NCBI GenBank assembly: GCA_002224055.1 | Contig: AZLU01000072.1 | Coordinates: forward strand, 112,707-176,706 | Origin: Pezizomycotina sp. ARF18 | Taxonomy: Eukaryota; Ascomycota | DNA: 64,000 bases | Reading direction: 5' to 3' | Shown here: positions 45,665-57,145 of the stretch, in pieces | Layout of the letters: every line of letters begins with the position of its first letter | Position numbering within the stretch: the stretch's first letter is position 1 | Position numbers and translations under genes: made by a program | The notes under the pieces: generated by a model | Told to the model about the DNA's origin: nothing | Seen by the model: only the letters and a program-made list of their open reading frames with translations | Database searches by the model: none

Positions 45665-48600
45665 ATGGGCTCGTCGGACGCGGACCTACAAGGTTTCGCC
45701 GGCGGGGAGGTCCAAAGACGGGTATGGTTCAGGCGTGGCATGGTGACGGACCGTGCCGTGCGGATGATCGGGAACCTGGCGTTTCTAGAAGCATGGGCCC
45801 CTAACGGAGCCGTATCCATGAATGCGTTTGCCGAGGTGCTCAAAGCTTGGATCAACGAGGAACGCCTACGTCTCCTCCGCGGCTCTGAAGCCGATGTCGA
45901 GAACGTGGTGGCGATCACACGGTGGCAGAGCATCACCCTGATCCTTCTGATTCCGACGAAACGGAATGGTATCAAGATTGGAACGAAGGCGTCCACGCTC
46001 GAAGGTCCTCGAGGGATCTCGGGCGGCAAGGGGTGCCTCCGGACGCTCTTGTCCCGAGTTGATTGGGCCATCGCGATGCCAGTCTCAGGCTAATAGCACG
46101 CGAGCGCGTGCTGAAAGGCTATTTCCACACGGAAGGGCAAAATTGCCGCCTGCTCCACCTTTGTCTCTGGAGCTAAGAATCGCTGCATCGCAGGACCTAA
46201 CAACTGCCGGTGAAGAGACGCGAAGTGGGCCCGTGGATAGTCACAGCAGTCCTGGACCCATAGTTCAGCATTTTCCCCGCTCCTCCAAAGAGCCCGAGAG
46301 TAATATTACTACCGAGTTCTACCCATCATCCACTTCTCAAATGAGCTATCAGTTGAAGAACACTCACGCAGTGCCTTGCCTCAAGACCTCCGGCAGCGGC
46401 GTGAATCATGGTTCGATCGGGGCATGATCAGCAAATCAGCCGATTCGATGGTCCAGTCCCTTGCCATGGCTGAAGGCTGCCGTGAGACTCTAATATGGGA
46501 CTGGATTGAAACCCACCGCAAGCTGCTTAGGCACGGAAGCATCGAGGACCAGAAGCACCTCGATGATTTGATTTTGTGGAGGTACGATAACAAGAATCCG
46601 CTCAATCACGACGCGGAAAGCTGGTACGGCTCGAAAAGACCGACCGTACCTCAGCGGAAGATACCTTCGGTGAGGTTTCAGTTCGATGAGACCATGGAAG
46701 GTATTATGGTGCCCATGGATACTTGGAAAGACATTGTGAAAATGGACGACATAACGGCACTAGCGATTGAAGACGATCAGAACATGTCTGTAGATGATCC
46801 GCCACCCACGGGAAATCTACAGAAACTTATCGAAGAGTTGATATCAATAGCAAAGGACACGGTTCCTGCACCGGCGACTTTAACCTCAACAGCGAGACAC
46901 ACCGACCACGACACTTCGAAATCAGAAACAACACTAGAACTGTGCTCACAGTCAGCAATAAATTTTACCGATACCCTGGAGGAGCGGCGGCGGACCTGGC
47001 TTTTCCGGGGTATGATACGAGAATCCGCGAAGTCGATGATCAACCACCTTGCGGATATCGAGAAGAACGAAACGGGCGGCGGTGAACACCTGCCGAACCC
47101 TGTAGGAATTATTTTGGAATGGATGCAAAAGGAGCGATGGAGACTTTTGCATGGGACGAAGGAGGAGAAGAAGGAATTCAGGAAGCTTTTCGAGTGGAGT
47201 TGCACCAATGGAAACCCAAGACCGGATGACGAGAGTACTTGGTATAGGGCCGAGCGGAGCGATGTGGATTGCCTTCGAAATGAAAGCCCGTTTCTGATGG
47301 AAGTCGGCGAGGCCAAGGTGCCGCTGGAACTATCCAGCTCTTTGGGGCCGTGCGGTTGAAGAGGTTAAAGCCTCGAACGATGCTAACGCAACAGCCTCGG
47401 TTGAGGGTAATCGGCAATGTTCGGGCGGTGCTGTTGTACCGGTCCCGGTCACCACGGCGAAAGGCCTGCTCTGGAAACGGCGGAGACAAGTAGTTCAGCC
47501 GCACGGGTGTCCACACCTCCAAGCTCCACCAGAAGGGCATCACACCTACGCCGCAAGTTCCACCCACTGGGTCTTCTCGAAAACAAATCAAGGCCGTTAC
47601 TAGAAAAGTCACCAAGCAGCGCCGCCGCACATGGTTTCGCAGAGCCAGGATCAGCAAGTCTGCAACGTCGATGGTACAAAACGTCGTGAAAATTAGAAGG
47701 TTGCAACCCGCAAGTCATCCACGAGTGGATTGGAAACGAAAGGCGGCGGTTGCGTCTAGGAAGTAAGGAAGACCGTAAGAACTTGCAAGCCGTCATCGCG
47801 TGGTATTCTAATAATAGGAATCCCGATCCGGAGGATGAGTCTACTTGGTCTCGGGGTGGGGAAGTGTTGGATGGTGGTACGGAGTCGTGATGCGGCGCCT
47901 CTGGATATGCCCGTTAAAGCCTTCGCGAGGGCTAGGAAGGTAGGTGGGACAGGCTCGTTGTGGAGGACAATGATGCGCAAGTAGCCGCAGCAGTGCCTAC
48001 GGAGTCTGTGGCGCAAATCGCGGCCCACCCATCGACAGCATCCAAGCCCTTAGCGTCCGATTGCGCCGTTTCCGAGCTTCCTGCACCTGAGCCCACGGCT
48101 ATAGAGCCTATGGGAACAATTACAAAGGAAACGCCACTATCAGAGTCCGCTACAGAGATACCTGGTCCTTTGACCGTTGATACTTCCGTGAAATCGAGCG
48201 TAGTAGATCCTGAACCTCCAGAGCGCATCGAAGTAAGGCGGCAAATGTGGTTCACCGCGGCATGATCAGCGCCTCCGCAACCTTAATGATAAATACCTGC
48301 GCCGAAGCAGACGGCTGTAGTTCCGCGGACGTGATCGCCTGGATCACCGCGTTCAAACAGCGACTTAGAAAGAGCACACCCGGCGACCAGGGAAACTTTT
48401 GGGAGATCTGCCAGTGGCACGCTAAGAACCAGAATCCCGATGCTAAAGATAATAGCACCTGGTACCGCGGTTGGAAGTGGAGCGAAGGGTCGCTTCTTTC
48501 GAAGGGAGTCGTGGAGTGGGTCAAAAGGAAGAGCTTTAAGGGGCGGATGTACCTGTTATTTCGCCGATGAAGAAGCGGAGGAGGGTGTCGTTTTGTATTG

Positions 48601-49139
48601 CTCCAGATGCTTCGGCGACAAGGAGGGATAGCGATGCGACTACAGCCGTAAGCGACTCAAACACTTCAATCAAAAAATTAGTACCGCCCGCACCGCCTCA
48701 AAGAGAAGCTCCAACCGGCACGATACCGTAACACCCGCCACCCATCTATATCGTGGGACTGCCCGCGCGATAAAGAACACCTCCGCCGCCTCTGGTTCCG
48801 GTACGGCATGGTAACCGAAGCCGCGAAATCCATGATACGCAAACTCGTAAACATCCAACAGACAACCGAGGAAGATATTTTGCAGTGGATCGCGCGCGAG
48901 AGGAAAAGACTCAGCGAAGGGACAGCAGTCGATAAAGAGAATTTGTGCGCGGTTATGTTTTGGGCGTGCTCGAATCCTAATCCAGACTTTAGGATACGGG
49001 GGAGTGGTTTAGAGGGTGGAAGGAGGAGGATGTACGGGGTGAAACCGCATACGCGCAGAAGCAATGGCAAAATATATTGCCCGCGGCGGCGGGCAGCACT
49101 GGCAATGTCCTAGTGGGGCCGCTAGAGCTAGTAATGTAA
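45665..49139 (+). CDS. Large protein with six diverged copies of an unknown ~80-residue module
   Basis: The ATG at 45665 (MGSSDADLQGFAGGEVQ) leads at once into module 1; stop TAA at 49137-49139. Modules begin near 45707, 46388, 46974, 47612, 48233 and 48770. Shared pattern: RR.WF.RGMI, SA.SMI, then W(I/M)..ER.RLL.GS.ED...L....W, N.NP...DESTWYR. Examples: WFRRGMVTDRAVRMIGNL, WFDRGMISKSADSMVQSL, WLFRGMIRESAKSMINHL, WFRYGMVTEAAKSMIRKL. Linkers of 100-140 residues are acidic and Ser/Pro/Thr-rich. Length would be near 1,150 residues. No signal peptide or membrane helix. Copies differ strongly in DNA but keep the same residues, so the fold has been held by selection. At least five frame shifts are present, yet each module reads through on both sides of them. 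I know no named domain that fits. Confidence 0.75.
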
Positions 49140-49144
49140 GGGCC

Positions 49145-50660
49145 CTGTCTACAGGGAAATTGGGTAATAGGAGGAGGAGGAGCGGGGAGGAAGTACAAGA
49201 ACGTCCGTCGAAGCGCCGCTGCTGATAAAACAAAGCAGCGGTTTGGAAAAATGAAGTAATACTCGTAGGGAGTATTGCGAATTTTTTTTTTTTATTATTC
49301 CTGTGAGGACCGTAGGAGGACCTCTCTTTTGACAGCATATATGAGCCGTCAATACTGGTAGTATTCCGGCTATTCTTACATTTAACGATTTTCCTTTTTT
49401 TTCTGAAGGGGTTTCCTCGACTTTTAAGAGGGAGCAACTGCCTCGAGTCAAGTCGAGTTCCGTACAAGTCGCGATCTATTCGCATGCTCTTTGCATTTTG
49501 CCTTTTTTTTTTTTTTTTTTTTTTTTGATAATGTTCGATGTAGGAGAGCAAGTACATACTATTCTTCCCCACTCGTCAAACGACCGTTCTTCTACTTGTA
49601 TGAAGTAAGAGGTTCGTTTGCCGGTTGTAGCTAAGCATATAATCGGCCTATATGTCGATAATGAACATATCTGCTCTTCAAATAAATACCAATATTAACC
49701 CTTTAGCTTTCTCGATATATGTGCTAGTCGTAACTATTTTGAAAGCGAGCGAAAAGGATCCAGATGAGACTTCCCCCGAATTAAGACTTCAAAGGTGGGT
49801 GGAGAGGTGTAGATGAAGTGTAATGAAAAGTGATCCAAGCAATTTCGAGCGGAAGCTGAAGGGGATATCTTGAAATATGTGACCTTCTCGTAGTAGTATC
49901 ACGACGGAGACTACGAGGCTGGCCAATTCGCAGCAATCCTAGAGCGGGGGAGGAGGGGGGGGGGTGTTGTGTTATAGGTTGCGACGTGAATCCTTCTTCT
50001 TCTCTTTCAGCCTCGTTCACTTCAATACTTGCGCACCGCAGCCGAGAAGAAAAGAGCGGTTTGTGTTCTGGGTATACTTTATATTTGTATATGGTACGAA
50101 TTACATAGAAATTGAGCAATATTTGGTGAGATTGAGGCTGGCTGGCCATTTTAAGTTGTATGTATACTCGTGCACAACGATTCGCGCTTAGGAGTTGTAG
50201 GACTTTTAAAGGGTCGCCAGCCGTGATAGAATACCAATTGTATAACATAACTTAACGGTCTTTTTTTTTTTTTTTTTGATTCCTATTACTACTACTATAG
50301 TCTGATTACATTTAGAAATCTTTTTCTCTTCTTTTAATCCTTTAGTACTGAATCAGCGTCCCGAGACTGGTACCGAATACTAATATTATTAATTACTACC
50401 TGATTAATTTAAAAATGATTTTTAAAAACGATTGTCTTTTCTGTTAATGCTTTTTTTTTTAGAAGAAACGTAATGAGTGTGCTTTTTTTTTTGAAAACAA
50501 CAACACACAAAACGCACGAACTTTTTTCCCACCCCGCAATTTGTACAAGTGCCTCCTCCTCTATTAGTCTCCTCAACTATTCCTTCTTCCTTCTTTGGAA
50601 TTATTGTCTGCGTTTTTCCTTTCATTTGCTATCGAGATGTAGCTTTTTCAAAATCAAGCA
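49145..50660. other. Intergenic region with T runs
   Basis: T23 near 49504 and T17 near 50262. The 155-codon minus-strand frame at 49781-50248 has no motif. The stretch lies between the 3' ends of the six-module gene and the transporter gene. Confidence 0.45.
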
Positions 50661-50667
50661 AGTTCAT

Positions 50668-52706
50668 CTACGCCGCCGTAACAGTAGTATTCTCCGGAGC
50701 CCCCTCGACATCCGAGCTCTTAGCCCTTTGCAAACCGCTATCCCCCTCACCCTCGCCGATCTTCCGACTACCACTCCCAATAACAACTCCCTTAACCCGC
50801 TGATCCATCATATCAAGCTTAAACTCCTTCATAAACGCCGCGAAAAAACAGCATAGGGACGCACGAACACGTCGCGACGATCAGTAGCGTCTTCATAACC
50901 TCGCTGTACGCTCTGTTAATCGCTATCCTCTCCGGAGTTCCCTCCAGGAATGTTTGAGCGGTGACGAAGCTGCCGAAGATCGCCGTCGCGTTACCCTTGG
51001 CTTCTTCGGGGAGGTATGCGATTAGCTTTGACTTTAGGTTCGGTCCCCAGATTGCGCCGGAGACCGCCGCACCGACGGCGGCGCCGACGGATAGGACTGT
51101 TAGGAAGAGCGCCGTTGCGGCGCCGACGTCGGCGTGCGGAACCGCGGCTTGTACGCCGAGTTGCGCGGGACGTTTAGCAGACCGCCGCCGAGGCCGATTA
51201 TTACTTGTCCCATGATTATCTGCGCCATGTTGCTGGATTCGGTGCGGTAGCGGATCATGAGGCCCATGCCGAGGATGTAGATGAGTATACCGACGAATAT
51301 GAAAATTCGGTAGCGGTGGAGCGCGTACTTTATAAGTAGGGAAACGATTATGGAGGATACGGTAGAGCAGAAGGAGAATGTCTGTACTACGTGTCCCGCG
51401 GCCGTAGCGGAGTAGTTTTTCACGACGCAGAGGTATGAGAAGAAGTATGGGTATATGGAAAGGTAGAACGCCATAAAGTAGAAGAACGCGATTCCGCAGC
51501 CGCCGATGACCGTCCTGTTTTTTTAGGAGGCGGAGGGAGAGGAGGGGTTTCGGGGCTAGCTTTTTGGAAGTTTCGAACCAGGGGAGGATGAGGATACAGA
51601 CGCCTCCGACACCATCATGGCGATCAGGCTAGGATTCTTCCACTTGGAGGAGGCGCCCGCGGCTAACGTCAGCGGATAAGCAGCAGCGTTAAGCCTGCGG
51701 TGAAGATTAAAATCCCCATGACGTCCAATTCCCAGAATAGCTCCTTCGCGACTTTCCACACCGTGCCGACTCTCCCCATCTTCGAATCCTCGGGTACCCA
51801 CCGTTCCCTCCACACCGGTTTCGGGAGTATACCCATCTTCTTCGCCTTCCGCTGGTTGTAATACAGCGAGAACAGCAGCGGTAAACAAGCGACGGGTAAA
51901 ACGAAGCACCAGATAGCATACCCCCACCTCCACGTCGTCTTCTTCAGTAAATCGCCCGAAATGACGGGACCGATCCACACCGTCGCTAAAAACGGGTATC
52001 GGGTAAACTACTCAGCAACGCACGGTTTAATAAATCCGTCGTATCGGCGACGAATACCTGCTGCAGGAGTTGCAGACCGGTGCTACCGGCCGAGTAGAAG
52101 ATCTGCGCGGCGGCGTAGGTGCGGACGTTATTTGATGCGGCGAGCTGGATGTAGCCCGCGAGGTAGATGACGATGGAGATTGTGAAGGCTTCGGGACGGC
52201 CGAAGGTGTCTGCGATTTAGCCATGGGGGGTTTCACGACGGCCATTAGGACGGCTTGGACGATGGAGACGGTCGAGAGGAGGGAATGCAGGTGGAAGGAG
52301 GAGGTGGCGTAGGCGGCGAGGAGGCTGGTGGTTTGCACCTCGAGGGAGGTCGCGAAGGCCATCAGGAAGACACTGACAGGTTATCATTAGCAAAAATGTC
52401 TCGTTGAATTTGAAGATTTTCGGATTAAGTGAGTGATGATTCTTACCCCGCGTAAGCAACGTATAACGCCCTCTTCGTCCACGCCAGCGATATGGCCTCG
52501 ACTTTCTTCACGCCGGCCTGCACTTCATTGCTGGACTCCGAAGAGGCGTCGGCGTTTTCCTGGATGGAGTCGGAGGATTGTTCGTCCTTGAGGTCTATGT
52601 TGCTGTTGCTGTTCGGCTGAGCTGCAGCGGCAGAAGTAGTAGCACCGGTGGTGGTAATTGGGGAATCACCGTTGTCCTCAGCTTTCTTCCTGTTGAAGAG
52701 GCCCAT
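50668..52706 (-). CDS. Siderophore-iron transporter, MFS (SIT/ARN type)
   Basis: Plasma-membrane importer of ferric siderophores by proton symport, from family knowledge. The ATG at 52706 starts MGLFNRKKAEDNGDSP with an acidic cytosolic head. The family hallmark VEAISLAWTKRALYVAYAGVFL spans an intron at 52373-52446 (GTAAGA...TGTCAG). Then come SLEVQTTSLLAAYATSSFH, PPMAK, EAFTISIVIYLAGYIQ, QQVFVADTTDLLNRA, WIGPVISGDLLKKTTWRWGY (loop and motif typical of SIT proteins), GAAFMAFYLSIYPYFFSYL-like helices, IIMGQVIIGLGGGLLNVP and a C-terminal EGTPERIAINRAY.EVMKTLL with stop at 50668-50670. About 600 residues and 12-14 helices, normal for SIT. Frame shifts near 52218 (A run), 52010, 51660, 51520 and 51150. 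GATA sites lie upstream. Confidence 0.88.
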
Positions 52707-53180
52707 TGTAGCTTTATCCCGGTTCCGTGGCACTGGTAGGTATTGGCGATACGAGATGCGACAAGGAAGGAGAAAAGAATGAAGGGAAAAGAATAAAAGA
52801 AGGGAGAAAAAGAAGAGGAAGGGGAGAAGAGGAAAGACATGGTAGAGTTATTATATGCGAAATAATAATATAACCTTTTTTTCCTTCTCAATTAAAAAAA
52901 TTAAAAAAATAAAAATAAAATAAATTCTGTAGCAAGTAGGTGTGTGAGCTTGGTGAGGAGAGTGGGAGAGAGAGTTGAGGTGATTTTCGGTGTGTGGGAC
53001 AAAGAACTCGAAGTGTAAATGCTCATGTGGGTCCTTATCAGATCCTGAGGAAGTTTGATCTTGGCAAATAGAAAAAAAGTGAAATTTTTTATCAGATCAT
53101 CTCCGGTTTTACCTTTCCTAGCTCCCCCATCCAACCACTCAAACCACTCAAACTGCCTTTTTGCTTCAATCAATCGATCG

Positions 53181-53190
53181 GATAAGATAA
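53181..53190 (-). promoter_or_regulatory. Paired GATA sites upstream of the transporter
   Basis: GATAAGATAA, two overlapping GATAA cores about 480 bp before the transporter start. GATA factors of the SreA/Fep1 type control siderophore uptake genes in fungi; binding here is predicted only. Confidence 0.4.
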
Positions 53191-53619
53191 TCTCTCACCT
53201 ATTGAAATTAAAGGTGTGGATGCAACGTCGAATGTTAACCTTTGGTTCTTACAGGGAAACATTTCTATCACCTAGGATAATCGTTGACGGTAGCCAAGGG
53301 CTCCTTCGGTGGATGCCCGTTTTTTTTTTTTTTTTTTTTTTTTTTTTGCCTTGCCGAAGGAAAGAAACGTTCCGATATCGCGGTATTATCCTTGGATTTT
53401 ACTAATCTCATGCTCCACTTGCGCTGATGAGCTAATTACCGAACTTGAGCTTGCCAATGTGCTCACGTTCGCTTCCAAGGCCCGCTTCTTGTTCTTCTTC
53501 GGAGAAGAATTAGATTTTTTAGAACTCAATTCCGCGTCTATCACTTGCCATTGCTATCGGACGTCCCGAGACAAGAAGGGAAGATAAATCACGGGAGCAG
53601 AGTATTAAGATCTAATCTT

Positions 53620-53628
53620 ATCTGATAA
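53620..53628 (-). promoter_or_regulatory. ATCTGATAA, SreA-type consensus site
   Basis: ATCTGATAA is an exact match to ATCWGATAA, the extended site reported for iron-sensing GATA repressors of filamentous ascomycetes. It lies about 910 bp upstream of the transporter start. GATA cores are frequent, so only the nine-base match and the neighbouring gene make it notable. Confidence 0.4.
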
Positions 53629-53634
53629 TCGAAT

Positions 53635-53651
53635 CACCCTCCTGGCATCAC

Positions 53652-53684
<33 letters not shown>

Positions 53685-53905
53685 TTTGCCCATGTGCTGG
53701 AAAGGAAAGTTTGTTTCCACGCGAAAGCCAAAACTTAAAAGGCAACCCGAAACATTTTACACTTTCCCGCTTGCTTCTCTCGCGAACCAACGGAACATCC
53801 GAACTAAATCCACCCTCTGCAACATTGCAATAACATATCACATTTAAACCCACACTACCTCGCGTCGAGCTCCTTCCCACAAACCCTCACTACTAGTCCA
53901 AATCA
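53635..53905. other. Spacer with a T31 run
   Basis: About 31 consecutive T's from 53652; another T26 run lies at 53320. No gene. Confidence 0.5.
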
Positions 53906-53910
53906 CAGTT

Positions 53911-54350
53911 ATGGACAACGACAGCGACGAATTCTCACACCTCTCTCCAATACTCGAACGAGATACGTCTCCCCCCCCCCCATACCTCCTCTGCCACCCT
54001 TTGCAGCTAACATCTTGCGAAGTATTTACTGCAGCGCCTCCAACTATCCATGGACTCCCTCCGCTCCTCGCACTCGACGCTGAAGCAGCAGAACGACCGC
54101 GTGCTGCGGCTCAGCATATCGATGGATAGCGCTTTACGGCCCGTGGAGGACGGGATGCAGATTAAGAAGGAGAGGGACGAAGGGGAGCGGCAGGAGAAGA
54201 TCGCGGGGGAGTTGAAGGAGCAGAGGGGGGTGGGTTGGGGTTGGGGAGTGGTGGTGGGAGGAGGGGGAGCGCGAGGTCGTAGGTGGTGGAAGGGTGGAGG
54301 AGAAAGGATAGGTGTGATGAGAGTGGTTAAGAGTGGTGAGTGGTGAGGGT
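53911..54350 (+). CDS. Doubtful small coiled-coil gene
   Basis: The ATG at 53911 gives MDNDSDEFSHLSPILERDTS, then a C11 run that is a likely length-error site. In other frames after it come PPLPPFAANILRSIYC and a helical piece SLRSSHSTLKQQNDRVLRL, IKKERDEGERQEKIAGELK with heptad character. The 3' part runs into a G-rich stretch with no sensible protein. It may be a small real gene with indels; family unknown. Confidence 0.35.
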
Positions 54351-54360
54351 GGTGAGGATT
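54224..54360 (+). repeat. G-rich tract with G-quadruplex potential
   Basis: The plus strand reads GGGGGGTGGGTTGGGGTTGGGG and then GGTGGTGGGAGGAGGGGG, followed by imperfect GGTGAGTGGTGAGGGT repeats. Several G3-4 runs with loops of one to three bases meet the usual G4 pattern. Confidence 0.6.
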
Positions 54361-54399
54361 GGGATGTTATGCCGCGCCTCATGATTTTTTTGTCTAGAA

Positions 54400-57140
54400 C
54401 ACTGGAAATGGAAATTGATACCCAGCACGGATTCTTGTTCACGTTCGTGAAGCTCCGCGGCGGTTACGGACGATCATGAAAAGATATCGAATGTAGCACG
54501 TGACTGTGAAAATGCTCAGCTCTCGAATGAAGAGGAGGATTTATCGTGAAATCGATATGCTCGCGTGTCCAAGCGGATATGTCTTTGCAACTTGGTCGTG
54601 GAAGGCACGTGGATCAATTCGGAGGTCATCCTAAAAGAATGTTTTGCATGAAAAAATAGTTTGTCTCGCTGCTTCGCCGCTCGTATCCTTCCTTGCATGG
54701 GTATTTTTTTTTTTTTTCTGGATCACCGAAACAACGCGGGTTTGTGTAACCCTTTTCAGCTCCGCCCAAAAAGGAATGACCAGCTAAAAACAGGCAAAAG
54801 CATTTTTAAAATAAAGAATGCATCTGGATAAAAAAGGTAAAGGCCGCTGACTTTTTGGAAAAGAACGTGATTATCATGATGACCGTGCTATCGAAATTGG
54901 GCGTGTCTGCGATTGTGATTGCCAGTTAAGCTTACGAACTATTGGTTTCAAGAAACGAACCAAAGGGGAAGTCTTCATTCGGTGATGACGCTCCAATTGA
55001 ACAACTCATTTTGTTGCCTGGCATCCCTGAGGGGCGGAATCCGGCAAAGGCGTTCGTCGTAGTTTTTATTTTAAGGGTGTTTGTTGGTGGCTCCTTCGTT
55101 TAACAAAAAGGTGCGATATCCTATGGCGTCATAGGCCCCACCCTCCAAGAACCCTTTCAGTGGAAGAAGGTATTAGAAACCAGAAAGAAAAGAAAGAAGG
55201 ATCCACACGGAAATTTCCCACATGGTAGATAGCGAAATCTTGGTTCACTGCAAGAAGCACAAGCAGGAGAAGCTTTTTTTTTTTTTCTTTTCTTTTTTTC
55301 TTTTTTTCTTTGTTTCTTTTTTTTTTCTTTTTTTTCTTTTTTTTTTTTTTTTTTTTCTTCCACCCGTGCCCGTGTATCTTGCTTCGGGTGCAGGTCGGGT
55401 CGATGACGAAAAGGTGGACCGGCCGTCATGAGGAACGAGGTTTTTACGGCGGGTGAGCTACTACCAAGTTTCGTTCTCAGCTTTTGCCGATTAGACCCGT
55501 GAGCTATAAAACGTCAGCAAATTCTGAAATGAATAGCTTTTAGGAACCTTGATGGGAAGTTCGATCGCAAACAAAATGTCGATTGTCGGCCAGCTGGCAG
55601 CTAGCGAACTAGCCATGCTGGCAGGCCCTAAGGAATGGAATGCTGGATCTAACCTGAAGGAATAGGGAGAATGGGGAAAAAAAAAAGGGTCCACACCTCT
55701 CTGTGGAGTAAGTAAGGTATTCTGCAAGACGATAAGGGTAAGTAAATAATCACGCACTTTTCTCCCTTTAACGTTAACCTCAAAAGCTCGACACACCTAA
55801 GGAAAAATTTTGACGAATTTTTTTTTATTTTTTTTTTTATTTTTTTTTTTTTTTTTTTTTTTTTTAGACGAGGAGGAAAAGTCGGTCGGTACCCTCTTTT
55901 TAATTCTGCCACTCAAAAAAAGCTAGCTTGCTGCTACCGCTAACTTCTACTACTGCTACTACAGTAAGTAAGTGGTATCTTAATTTATTACTTTTATTTT
56001 CCCCATCGTGGAATTCCCATATTGGATTTCACTTCACGTCCGCACTGGCATTCTCTCTCTTTACTCTCTTCACGACTTTTTCATCTTTTGACAGAGTGAA
56101 CCCTTTCCTCATCCTCTTTCTTTTCCTGTCAATCTGTTGTTGGACCTGTACTTCTTCATCTGCTTTCATAGCGGTCTTTCTTATTAACCAAATAATAATA
56201 TTTTTTTTTTAGTCTTAGTGTATATTTATTTATTACATCTACTTATTCCAGAAAGACATTTCTTACCGCCACCTGCAGTGCAGTATTTCAGCTCTCAGCA
56301 TCCGTGAAGAGAGATCGCCATACATTTTACCCTCTTTCTGGAAGAATCCCCATTTCTATTCCTATTTTTGGTCCTCCCTTCAAAAAAGCCTAGGGAGCCA
56401 ATTAGAGGTCAGAGTTCACCGGAAGGGGAGGCGGGAATGAAAAAAAAAAATTTACGAAAAAAAAAAAAAAAAAGAAATAATATGGAGACCGTTGAGAGGT
56501 AGAAAAATCCACACATCGCACACAGCAAAAGTAAAAAAAAAAAATCAATATACGTTGCGAAAAGGTTCTAAACAAATAGCTTCTCTCTTCTCCAACGACG
56601 AAACGCATACACATTAACCATTTCTTTGACGATCAACGACTCCTTTTCGCTTCTTTCTTCCCCCCACGTTCCACGCTCGAGACGATCCCTCCACGGAGGT
56701 TATCGCAGGAGGGGGCTATATCAGCGGCGTATTATAGGACCCTGTCTTGTCACAATCCAGATAAGCACCAAACGGGAAAAATCAGACCACCACCACCCCC
56801 CATTCCTATCAAAGCAAGCCACGAACCGTTTCTTTTCCCTTGCAGCTGCCTTTCGGCGATAGAGAAGAGGAAGGAGAAGACGACTTATTGCCTGTCGACT
56901 GTTTGTTTACCTTCCCTTCGAGCCGTTCCCGAAGATTCCCAACTTCTACTGCTTTTTTTTTTTTTTTTTTTTTTTTTTCGTTAAATATTACATGCGAACA
57001 TCACATCTGCAGCCAGGAACCGAAAGCGTGGTGAACTTGACGGTGATTAGAACGAAGCAGGACTCGCGACCACCTCCGTAGATAGACAGCTATCGACCTA
57101 TCGAATCTACCAACGTATCAACTACGTATACGTACCTACC
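54400..57140. other. Long intergenic region upstream of the histidine kinase
   Basis: Rich in T/C runs on the plus strand (55274-55356, 55818-55865, T25 near 56952) and A runs near 56460. Lys- or Phe-rich open frames there follow the composition. A CT-rich leader just before the kinase start is typical of fungal promoters. Confidence 0.5.
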
Positions 57141-57145
57141 CCATC

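Noticed and set aside
49781-50248. 155-codon minus-strand frame
   Set aside because: No ATG-led conserved segment, no motif, and composition like the flanking intergenic DNA.
55157-55912. Lys-rich open frames on the minus strand
   Set aside because: They arise from runs of T and TTTC repeats; no protein signal outside the homopolymers.
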